Source: Actinomycetota bacterium (GTDB lineage Bacteria; Actinomycetota; Actinomycetes; Nanopelagicales; Nanopelagicaceae). Taken from it: DNA of 6,610 bases. The position numbers and the translations under genes are program-made. Below the pieces are notes generated by a model. It ran no database searches. It was not told the origin of the DNA and saw only the letters and a program-made list of their open reading frames with translations. The stretch covers positions 1 to 6,610 of the forward strand of contig RFMK01000156.1 of NCBI GenBank assembly GCA_009927705.1, given 5' to 3'. Shown here in pieces: positions 1 to 6,155 of the stretch (positions are counted from its first letter, which is position 1; each line of letters opens with the position of its first letter).

Positions 1-1032
1 TTGCGGCTTAGTCCAGGTCGCAGCTTTCGGGAAATGTGCATCAAGAGATTCGAGCATCGCATCACGTCGCTCTTTATAAAGCTTGCAGAATGAAGCGATC
101 TGATCGCGCCACGGTTGGTTCGCCAAATAACTAGAAATCGCCATCTGGGAGAAGTTCGAGGGGCACAAGATCGATGATTCTGAGGCAATCACTAACTTCT
201 CGCGGAGCGCTTGTGGAACCAACGCCCATCCGATGCGGAAGCCAGGGACGATCGTCTTAGAGAACGAGCCGAGATAGATGACATTTTCGGAATCCTGCGC
301 GCGCATTGCATTGGGTGAGGGGCGATCAAAACCAAGAAGGCCATAAGGATTATCTTCAACAATAAAAATCTTCTCTTCGCGGCAGATATCAAGGATCTCA
401 GTGCGTCGATCCGCCGGGAGTAATACACCAGCCGGATTTTGGTAATTAGGAATCAAATACAAGAACTTGATCTTGCGACCTTGGTATCGAAGAGTCTTGA
501 TCGCATCACGGAGCGCATCCGGGATAAGTCCATCGTTATCCATAGCAATATGCACAACATCAGCTTCGTATTGAGAGAAAGTTCCAAGCGCGCCGACATA
601 AGAAGGCGCTTCTACTAATACAACATCACCTGGATCAATAAAAATACGTGAGATCAAATCGAGTGCTTGTTGTGAACCAGTTGTAACAAGTACATCATCA
701 GGATTAGCGCGGATTCCTTCAAGCGCCATCACATCACAGATCTGTTCGCGCAAACGAGGATGTCCTTGACCGCTGCCGTATTGCAGAGCTTCCATGCCAT
801 GGTCGCGGACTAATTTCTCGACAATTTCTGACATCGTTTCCATCGGAATCGCCGTGAGGTTTGGCATTCCACCAGCAAGGGAAACAATCTCAGGTCGGGA
901 AGCAACCGCAAAAAGTGAACGAATCTCACTCGGTTTCATATGAGCGGCGCGATGGGCAAAACGCTCTTGCAGGTTCTCTGGCGCGTGGGTGCGATAGCGA
1001 TCGACGCTGTCAGAAGTACCTGGCGTTGTCAT
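1..1032 (-). CDS. PLP-dependent class I/II aminotransferase (MocR/KAT II-like fold, no DNA-binding domain), 3' end off the window
   Basis: Open from an ATG at 1032 to the window edge, giving 344 residues with no stop; relatives of about 400-440 residues imply the C-terminal end, including the usual substrate-carboxylate arginine, is missing. The fold type I signature is clear: a GSQQ loop at residues 119-122, the NPAG motif at 199-202 with the cofactor-contacting Asn199, VEDNPYG at 225-231 with Asp227 expected to pair with the pyridine nitrogen, and SFSKT at 256-260, where Lys259 is the Schiff-base lysine, followed by GFRIGW with Arg266. It starts directly with an N-terminal arm and has no GntR-type winged helix, so it is a free-standing enzyme and not a MocR regulator. 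The family transfers amino groups between amino acids and 2-oxo acids in the cytoplasm; the substrate cannot be read from this sequence. It is last in the visible gene chain, 43 bases after cwlM. The ATG at 1032 lacks a Shine-Dalgarno site, but the residues after it (DRYRTHAPENLQERFAHRAA) look like a normal arm for this family, so I keep that start. Confidence 0.93.
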   Translation of the reverse strand, partial: MTTPGTSDSVDRYRTHAPENLQERFAHRAAHMKPSEIRSLFAVASRPEIVSLAGGMPNLTAIPMETMSEIVEKLVRDHGMEALQYGSGQGHPRLREQICDVMALEGIRANPDDVLVTTGSQQALDLISRIFIDPGDVVLVEAPSYVGALGTFSQYEADVVHIAMDNDGLIPDALRDAIKTLRYQGRKIKFLYLIPNYQNPAGVLLPADRRTEILDICREEKIFIVEDNPYGLLGFDRPSPNAMRAQDSENVIYLGSFSKTIVPGFRIGWALVPQALREKLVIASESSILCPSNFSQMAISSYLANQPWRDQIASFCKLYKERRDAMLESLDAHFPKAATWTKPQ

Positions 1033-1034
1033 TG

Positions 1035-1058
1035 TGTAATTCTGCCACACGAATTACA
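1035..1058. repeat. Perfect 8-bp inverted repeat just upstream of the aminotransferase start
   Basis: The arms TGTAATTC (1035-1042) and GAATTACA (1051-1058) are exact reverse complements around an 8-base loop. The repeat fills most of the 43-base gap after cwlM and ends two bases before the aminotransferase ATG. Neither strand carries a run of T after the stem, so it does not look like an intrinsic terminator. It could be an operator, or an RNA hairpin over the translation start. AT-rich 8-bp arms can also occur by chance. Confidence 0.5.
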
Positions 1059-1075
1059 TCGCGCGACGCAGATTA

Positions 1076-2164
1076 TTACCGGCGAATCCCAGCACGCCTG
1101 AGATCTTCAATCCGAAGTGTTCCGGTCTTCGCATCTTCCTCAGCCGATAGATACAAACGTTGGATTGCAACTACTAACCCTTCAGCAATCACATCTCGGA
1201 AATGATTATCAGCCAGACGCGAAGCATCCTTACGGTTCGTGATGTATCCAAGCTCTAATCGAACTGCGGGAGCTTTTGTTAGCCGTAATAAATCCCAAGT
1301 CTTTGCATGAGTGCGGGCGTTGAGTAGATCGGTTCGCGCTACTAATTCGCGTTGGACGATAGTGGCAAATCGCTCGCCCACAATCGAATGTATTCCATGT
1401 AATTCACTGCCGTAGAAATAAGTAGAGATTCCTTCAGCCTTTTCATTCTTGTACTTATCAATACTTAAAGAGATAACCAGGTCGGCTTCAGTCGAATTAG
1501 CCATTGCAATTCGTTCTGTTTCACTTGGTGTTGATGTAGCGCTCCTGCTTAGGAAAACCGAAACGCCGAGTGCAATCAAACGGCCTTCGATTTTCTGAGC
1601 GATGTCGTAAACAATCTCGGCGATATCGCTTCGAGAACTCGGATCGAGAACAATCACTTTATCGGCAAGAGCTGGTCCTCGTTTTTCCCGAACTGCTTGA
1701 TCGCGAAGTTGTGTGGGCGCTCCACCAGTTACAGTGCGCATCAAGCGCATCAGAGAAATTACTGTTCCTGGACCACAAATTCCGTCAACTTTAACTCCAA
1801 CAGATTTTTGAAACTCTTTCACCGCATTTTCCGTGGTCAATCCATAAATTCCATCAACGCGACCGGGATTAAATCCCATGTCGATCAACCTGCTCTGCAA
1901 CGTCGCGACATCATCGCCGCGCATCATGGGTGAATCAACCAAGAGTGAACGATCCCCTAGCTTCCAACGCGCTTCTTCGATTGCAGCATGCGTTCCAAGA
2001 TCAATCTCGCCCGTAACTCGAAGGCCGCGCTCTTGTTGGAATGCGCGGACAGCGCCGGCAACATCCTCAGTGAAAGTGTCAGTAGGTGAGGCAATCAACC
2101 CAAGGCGATGCAAGGTGTTAGTAACTGCTGTTACAACATCCCCGCGATCGCCGGGTTTAATCAT
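1076..2164 (-). CDS. cwlM: CwlM-like protein: two peptidoglycan-binding domains plus a degenerate amidase_3 domain
   Basis: A 362-residue protein with two PG_binding_1 repeats (about 5-62 and 80-141, each with the D-G-x-x-G-x-x-T type core, e.g. VDGIYGLTT at 103-111) and an amidase_3 (N-acetylmuramoyl-L-alanine amidase) domain at about 168-340. It has no signal peptide, as expected for CwlM, which in mycobacteria is a cytoplasmic protein that activates MurA when phosphorylated by PknB and also contacts MurJ. The amidase centre is broken: the usual DPGHGG reads LDPSSR (173-178), putting Ser177 where the first zinc histidine belongs, and the usual SIH/SLH reads SLS, with Ser234 for the second. 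Glu304 in VRLELGYITN is kept. The tail (341-362) holds Thr347 and Thr349, similar in place to the phosphorylated tail of mycobacterial CwlM. The ATG lies two bases after the trxA stop with no Shine-Dalgarno site, so translation probably depends on coupling. Regulatory function is inferred from synteny and architecture; hydrolase activity is unlikely. Confidence 0.9.
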   Translation of the reverse strand: MIKPGDRGDVVTAVTNTLHRLGLIASPTDTFTEDVAGAVRAFQQERGLRVTGEIDLGTHAAIEEARWKLGDRSLLVDSPMMRGDDVATLQSRLIDMGFNPGRVDGIYGLTTENAVKEFQKSVGVKVDGICGPGTVISLMRLMRTVTGGAPTQLRDQAVREKRGPALADKVIVLDPSSRSDIAEIVYDIAQKIEGRLIALGVSVFLSRSATSTPSETERIAMANSTEADLVISLSIDKYKNEKAEGISTYFYGSELHGIHSIVGERFATIVQRELVARTDLLNARTHAKTWDLLRLTKAPAVRLELGYITNRKDASRLADNHFRDVIAEGLVVAIQRLYLSAEEDAKTGTLRIEDLRRAGIRR

Positions 2165-2166
2165 GG

Positions 2167-2490
2167 TTAGTTGATGTAATCAGAGAGTTCTTTGAGAAGC
2201 GCAGGCTTTGGACGCGCACCAACGATGCTCTTGACGACCTGGCCACCTACGAAAACATTCATGGTTGGGATGGAGTTGATTCCATACTTCATCGCGATGG
2301 AGCCCTCTTCATCAGTATTGAGCTTCACAATCTTGATCTTCTCACCGTGCTCGTTGGAGATTTCCTCCAAGATGGGGCCGACTGCGCGGCAAGGTCCGCA
2401 CCATTCTGCCCAGAAATCGACCAAGACTGGGGTGCTGCTCTTGAGCACAACATCAGCGAAATTAGCTGCAGTTACTTTTTCGGTTGCCAT
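2167..2490 (-). CDS. trxA: Thioredoxin
   Basis: A 107-residue cytoplasmic thioredoxin, the normal length for the family. It carries the redox motif WCGPC at 30-34 (Cys31 and Cys34), the buried Asp25 in LVDFWAEW, the cis-proline at Pro75 (IPT, 74-76), and the C-terminal VGA-x-P-K motif near 90-95. It passes electrons from TrxB to disulfide-containing target proteins. The reading frame is open much further upstream, through the end of trxB, but the start at 2490 is chosen because it has a strong AGAGGAG site five bases upstream and gives the exact family length. The gene follows trxB by 28 bases and is followed two bases later by cwlM. The same trxB-trxA neighbourhood is known across Actinobacteria; in Mycobacterium leprae the two are fused into one protein, whereas here they are separate and in different frames. 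Confidence 0.98.
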   Translation of the reverse strand: MATEKVTAANFADVVLKSSTPVLVDFWAEWCGPCRAVGPILEEISNEHGEKIKIVKLNTDEEGSIAMKYGINSIPTMNVFVGGQVVKSIVGARPKPALLKELSDYIN

Positions 2491-2495
2491 CTTTT

Positions 2496-2502
2496 CTCCT
2501 CT
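2496..2502 (-). promoter_or_regulatory. Ribosome binding site of trxA
   Basis: AGAGGAG on the minus strand, five bases before the ATG at 2490. It decides the trxA start against a longer open frame that would add 96 residues overlapping trxB. Confidence 0.85.
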
Positions 2503-2518
2503 ATTTGTATCGCGAACT

Positions 2519-3460
2519 CTAGTGACCTTGTAAAAATCTCTCAGCATCAAGTGCGGCTTGGCATCCTGAGCCTGCGGCGGTGATTGCTTGGCGATAGGTA
2601 TGGTCGACAAGATCGCCACACGCAAACACCCCAGCAATATTGGTCCGTGTCGAACGACCTTCGACCTCGACATATCCCTCGCTATTGATGGTGATCTGTC
2701 CAACGACGAGTTCGCTGCGCGGTAAGTGTCCGATTGCAACAAAGAGTCCAGTGAAATCACGGACTGATTCATTGCCATAAACAGTATTGCGGAGTTTCAA
2801 AGCAGTGACTTTATCTTCACCCAGTACATCAATTACCTCGGTATTGAAAAGGAATTCAATCTTTGGGTTTGCTTTGGCGCGTTCAGCCATAATCTTTGAT
2901 GCACGCAAGGAATCTCGGCGATGAATCACAACAACTTTACTTGCAAACTTCGTTAAGAAATTTGCTTCCTCCATCGCGGAATCTCCACCACCGACGACGG
3001 CAATTACTTGGTCGCGGAAGAAGAATCCATCACATGTTGCACACCATGAAACTCCACGACCTGAAAGTCGCTTCTCATTCGTCAAACCAATTTCTTTGTA
3101 AGCAGAGCCCATTGCAAGAATTACAGCGCGTGCGCGAAGAGAATTTCCAGAACCATCAACCAGAGTTTTTACATCACCATCAAGTTTCATTTCAGTGATG
3201 TCATCAGTTACTAATTGAGTTCCAAAACGGAGCGCTTGTTTACGCATCTGATCCATCAAATCTGGACCCATAATGCCGTGTTCAAAGCCTGGGAAGTTCT
3301 CGACTTCGGTCGTGTTCATCAACGCACCACCGGCAGTCACCGAACCTTCATATAAAACTGGTGCGAGTTGGGCGCGTGCGGCATAAACCCCCGCGGTGTA
3401 TCCAGCAGGGCCAGAACCAACAATCACTACATCATGGATCTTCGAGTAATCAACGCTCAC
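2519..3460 (-). CDS. trxB: Thioredoxin reductase (NADPH)
   Basis: A 313-residue low-molecular-weight flavoprotein, the usual length for bacterial TrxB. It moves electrons from NADPH via FAD to a redox disulfide and then to thioredoxin in the cytoplasm. Seen in order: the FAD-binding GSGPAG at 15-20; the active-site CATCD at 140-144 (Cys140, Cys143); the NADPH-binding GGGDSA at 157-162; the HRR-x3-R segment at 180-186, which fits binding of the NADPH 2'-phosphate; and the second FAD motif GVFACGDL at 277-284. The start is a GTG at 3460 with an AAGGTG site five bases upstream that lies over the end of murJ. Only nine bases separate the two genes, and trxA follows after 28 bases, so flippase and redox pair are probably co-transcribed. 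In mycobacteria sigM and its anti-sigma gene sit between murJ and trxB; here nothing does. Confidence 0.98.
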   Translation of the reverse strand: MSVDYSKIHDVVIVGSGPAGYTAGVYAARAQLAPVLYEGSVTAGGALMNTTEVENFPGFEHGIMGPDLMDQMRKQALRFGTQLVTDDITEMKLDGDVKTLVDGSGNSLRARAVILAMGSAYKEIGLTNEKRLSGRGVSWCATCDGFFFRDQVIAVVGGGDSAMEEANFLTKFASKVVVIHRRDSLRASKIMAERAKANPKIEFLFNTEVIDVLGEDKVTALKLRNTVYGNESVRDFTGLFVAIGHLPRSELVVGQITINSEGYVEVEGRSTRTNIAGVFACGDLVDHTYRQAITAAGSGCQAALDAERFLQGH

Positions 3461-3465
3461 GAGCG

Positions 3466-3471
3466 CACCTT
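3466..3471 (-). promoter_or_regulatory. Ribosome binding site of trxB (GTG start)
   Basis: AAGGTG on the minus strand, five bases before the GTG at 3460, overlapping the murJ stop codon region (TAA at 3472-3470). It supports the GTG start and suggests that terminating murJ ribosomes help trxB initiation. Confidence 0.7.
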
Positions 3472-5050
3472 ACCTTCGTAGTAGAACTTTGATCGTCTGG
3501 CCCACTTCTGCGATTTTCATGGCGCGAGCCACAAGGATGTAGAGCAGTGAGGTAGCAAGCAGAACGCCAATCAGGTCAACAAAATTCCCCGCTAAATTCA
3601 ATCGATCTGCAACAAAAGCGACGCAGACCACAGCGATAGCCGCAGCCAACATAACCTTGAGATAGAAGAGCGCGATCGCGGCGATATTGAGAGCGCCAGT
3701 GAATCGATTCAATAAGAAATATGTCGCAACAATTCCACACCAATAACTTGCAGTAAAAGCTAAAGCTAAGCCAACCGTTACTGATTGAGGTTCCATTGTC
3801 ATATACGCGATGAGTGAGAGCACTACCGCAACTGTATTGATTACAAGATTAGAAAGAACTTGAAACTTGGTATTTTCAAAGGCATTCAATCCGCGAATCA
3901 AAACTAAATTAATCGAGAGCGGAATCAAGCCGAGCGCCATCGCCGACAATAGCCGTCCAATATAAATAGCGCTATCTTCAGAAATACCAAAGAAGAGCAC
4001 TTCTGCAACTCGTTCGCCAAATAACAGGAAGAAAAAAGATGCTGGAACAGTGATGATTCCAACATATCGAAGAGCGGTAGAGATGAGATTTCGCACCTCA
4101 TCCAATTTCTTATCAAGTGCGAAGTTAGATAGCCGGGGTAATAAAGCAGTCACAATCGAAATTGTGACTATTGAATGTGGAAGCAAAAGAATGAGGTAAG
4201 CATTTGCATAAGGCGTATAACCAACACCGTAAGCAACGCCAGCTGCTACTCCAGCGCGCGTTGCAAGATTTACTGTAACAAGAAAACCAAGTTGAGAGAT
4301 AAGAACAAACAAGAACATCCAACTTGCCAGGCGAATTGCTTTATCAAGCCCAACACCTCTCCAATCGGTGCGGAACCGCAACTTCAAACCTGATGATGTA
4401 ATTGTCGGGATGAGAATGAGCGCTTGTAGTGCGATTCCAAGGGTTGTGCCTATACCCAACACTCGAACCTGACCATCAGTAATTGTCTGAAGCGAGATCT
4501 CATCAGTCACACTTAAGAAATATGCGAAGAGCGCAATCACAACCAAGTTATTAGCAATCGGCGCCCACATCATCGGGCCGAATTTCTCCTTCGCATTAGC
4601 AACTTGGCCCAAGAGGCCAAAAAGCCCATAGAAGAGGATTTGTGGGAGGCAATACAGCGCAAAAGCAATAGTGACATCGCGTGATCGCCCCGTAAAGCTC
4701 GGTGCATAGATAGAGATGAAAAGCGGCGCAACAATCATTGCGGCTGCAGTAATTACAAATAGCGCAGTTGTTAGTAATGAAACCAAACGACTGACATAAA
4801 CGCTTCCACCATCAGCGTCACGGAAAGATTTAACAATCTGTGGAACGAAAACTGCAGATAATGCGCCACCAATCAACAAGTTATAGATGATGTTTGGCGT
4901 TGTATTTGCGACGTTATAGGCATCGCCTAAGATTCCAGTTCCCAATACTGCAACCAAGAGAAGATTACGAATAAATCCAGTGATACGAGAAACGATTGTG
5001 CCAAGACCCATGAGCGAGGAAGAACGAATCAAACGAGCATCATCACTCAT
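3470..5050 (-). CDS. murJ: Lipid II flippase MurJ (MviN family)
   Basis: A 526-residue, very hydrophobic protein of the MurJ/MviN family (MOP superfamily), with about fourteen predicted membrane spans. It flips lipid II, the peptidoglycan precursor, across the cytoplasmic membrane. Family signatures include SRITGFIRN at 21-29 (Arg22 and Arg28 align with E. coli Arg18 and Arg24), GDAYNVANTTPNIIYNL at 42-58, GGALSAVFVP at 61-70 and LLPRLS at 303-308. By eye alignment, E. coli Arg52, Glu57, Arg270 and Glu273 correspond to Tyr56, Gly61, Leu286 and Leu289 here. The protein stops after the membrane core; the mycobacterial protein continues into a pseudokinase and an extracytoplasmic domain. The ATG at 5050 overlaps the end of the upstream gene by eight bases and has a strong GGAGGA site. 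Family assignment is secure; flippase activity is inferred from the family. Confidence 0.96.
   Translation of the reverse strand: MSDDARLIRSSSLMGLGTIVSRITGFIRNLLLVAVLGTGILGDAYNVANTTPNIIYNLLIGGALSAVFVPQIVKSFRDADGGSVYVSRLVSLLTTALFVITAAAMIVAPLFISIYAPSFTGRSRDVTIAFALYCLPQILFYGLFGLLGQVANAKEKFGPMMWAPIANNLVVIALFAYFLSVTDEISLQTITDGQVRVLGIGTTLGIALQALILIPTITSSGLKLRFRTDWRGVGLDKAIRLASWMFLFVLISQLGFLVTVNLATRAGVAAGVAYGVGYTPYANAYLILLLPHSIVTISIVTALLPRLSNFALDKKLDEVRNLISTALRYVGIITVPASFFFLLFGERVAEVLFFGISEDSAIYIGRLLSAMALGLIPLSINLVLIRGLNAFENTKFQVLSNLVINTVAVVLSLIAYMTMEPQSVTVGLALAFTASYWCGIVATYFLLNRFTGALNIAAIALFYLKVMLAAAIAVVCVAFVADRLNLAGNFVDLIGVLLATSLLYILVARAMKIAEVGQTIKVLLRR
5043..5050 (-). other. Eight-base stop/start overlap between the DUF6049-type gene and murJ
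   Basis: On the minus strand this reads ATGAGTGA: the murJ ATG (5050-5048) lies before the TGA of the upstream gene (5045-5043), in another frame. This is a typical arrangement for translational coupling and suggests linked production of the envelope protein and the flippase. Confidence 0.85.
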
Positions 5051-6155
5051 GATTCTTCCTCCGTTTCACACGTCGGACGCTCTGGACTACTGCTGCCAAT
5101 AAAAGAATTATCGCCATTCCAGTCGTAAACCATGTAGTTACTGGCGAGATCACCGCGAGTCGCAACGGAATTCGCGCACTCTCGCCAATCGTGCTTCCTT
5201 TCGGAGTGCGGAGCTCAAGTCGAAGCGCCGTATCGCCAGATGCGATCACTTCGATTGGAACCTTTATTTGTATTTGGGAGCGAGGTTGAAGAGTGATCCG
5301 TGGAACTTGGGAAACAACTACACGGCTATTGGTTGTGGTGATATCTAAATCGACGCTAACAATCTGATCGAAATCATTTATGACCGTAACTGGTAAGTCA
5401 TATTTAGAAGCAGTGATTGTGTAGTTGCCAGGTGATACTCGTAATCGTTTTTGGAATTTAGTAACTTCGCTTTGGTAGCTGCGCACCATTGCTACTGCGT
5501 TTGTTTTAGAAAATCCTGGATTAAGCGTCTTTGCTAACCCAAGTCGAAGATCTTCAACATCTCTCGTCGTTACAAGTGAATTGATAGTGCGAAGAGATTT
5601 TCTTAGCGTGGAATAGGAGTTCTGGGCGGCTGGCGCCGGCTTTCCGCTATTTGCAACCTCCGATGGCGGGCTAACTTCACGCCCAAGAATCTCGGCGAGT
5701 CTGATCTGAGAGAGTTTGTTGTAGAGCGCAAGCTCGCCTGGCGCATATTTACGTAAGAAACTGGTGCTTGGATTCCCATATGTCATCGCAACTATTCGGT
5801 CATTACGGGTTACGAATGTGAAGAGCGATAACCATTGCTGGGCCGCAGGTAATTCATCAACGGTTACGTCATTACCTTCTGCATCGAGATACACATAACC
5901 ATCACCAAGATCAGAAATCTCTTCAAAAAGTACTGGATCAATCAACCACGTACGCGATCCACGAATTGGTTTTGCTAAAACAGTATCAAGTTCAGCGCCA
6001 GAGCTAAGCAGTAAAGCCAAGTCATTATTCACAAATCGACCATCAGCCAATTGGAATGAGGGTTTAGAAAGAGTAATCAACGTTTCTGCTTGCGCAGGAA
6101 TCGGAAGCGCAACAATAAGAAGGAAAGAAGTAATAACCAAACGAAAGATTCTCAT
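5043..6155 (-). CDS. DUF6049-type secreted, C-terminally membrane-anchored protein (Rv3909 position)
   Basis: A 370-residue envelope protein of unknown function. It has a clear signal peptide (MRIFRL, then a hydrophobic stretch to about 18, with AQA at 21-23 as the likely cleavage site) and one C-terminal membrane span (about 342-358) followed by a basic tail (RRVKRRK), so the bulk should lie outside the membrane with a short cytoplasmic end. SRTWLIDPVLFEEI near 67-80 resembles the vDPaLl segment of this family. A Pro/Ala/Ser-rich stretch at 161-180 looks like a linker, and 238-336 reads as a beta-sandwich (LPVTVINDFDQIVSVDL). Assignment to DUF6049 rests on this architecture and on its place directly upstream of murJ, as with Rv3909; I recognise it by context more than by strong motifs. 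Many actinobacterial members are around 700-800 residues, so this one is roughly half size. It overlaps the Nudix gene by four bases and murJ by eight. Confidence 0.75.
   Translation of the reverse strand: MRIFRLVITSFLLIVALPIPAQAETLITLSKPSFQLADGRFVNNDLALLLSSGAELDTVLAKPIRGSRTWLIDPVLFEEISDLGDGYVYLDAEGNDVTVDELPAAQQWLSLFTFVTRNDRIVAMTYGNPSTSFLRKYAPGELALYNKLSQIRLAEILGREVSPPSEVANSGKPAPAAQNSYSTLRKSLRTINSLVTTRDVEDLRLGLAKTLNPGFSKTNAVAMVRSYQSEVTKFQKRLRVSPGNYTITASKYDLPVTVINDFDQIVSVDLDITTTNSRVVVSQVPRITLQPRSQIQIKVPIEVIASGDTALRLELRTPKGSTIGESARIPLRLAVISPVTTWFTTGMAIILLLAAVVQSVRRVKRRKNHE
5057..5062 (-). promoter_or_regulatory. Ribosome binding site of murJ
   Basis: GGAGGA on the minus strand, six bases before the murJ ATG at 5050 and inside the last codons of the upstream gene. 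It supports that start and suggests efficient murJ translation. Confidence 0.8.
6152..6155 (-). other. ATGA overlap between the Nudix gene and the DUF6049-type gene
   Basis: The TGA stop of the Nudix gene (6154-6152) and the ATG of the next gene (6155-6153) share ATGA. Upstream there is only a weak purine stretch (AAAGAG), so the second gene probably relies on re-initiation by ribosomes finishing the first. Confidence 0.85.

Noticed and set aside
192..428. A 78-residue minus-strand open frame.
   Set aside because: It lies inside the aminotransferase in another frame; the aminotransferase has clear PLP motifs across the same bases.
1035..1058. Intrinsic terminator between cwlM and the aminotransferase gene.
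   Set aside because: The stem is AT-rich and no T-run follows on either strand.
861..1205. A 114-residue plus-strand open frame spanning the aminotransferase start and the end of cwlM.
   Set aside because: It is antisense to two well-supported genes, has low-complexity composition and resembles no known family.
2491..2518. Promoter for trxA in the 28-base gap (minus-strand TACAAAT).
   Set aside because: There is no matching -35 element at a suitable distance, and the AT-rich bases are adequately explained as a leader before the ribosome binding site.
2167..2778. A 203-residue version of thioredoxin starting at 2778.
   Set aside because: The extra 96 residues overlap trxB in another frame and resemble nothing; the AGAGGAG site before 2490 and the normal 107-residue length fix the start there.
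4125..4322. A cysteine-rich 65-residue open frame inside murJ.
   Set aside because: The cysteines arise from out-of-frame reading of murJ codons; there is no ribosome binding site, and the murJ frame is strongly supported.
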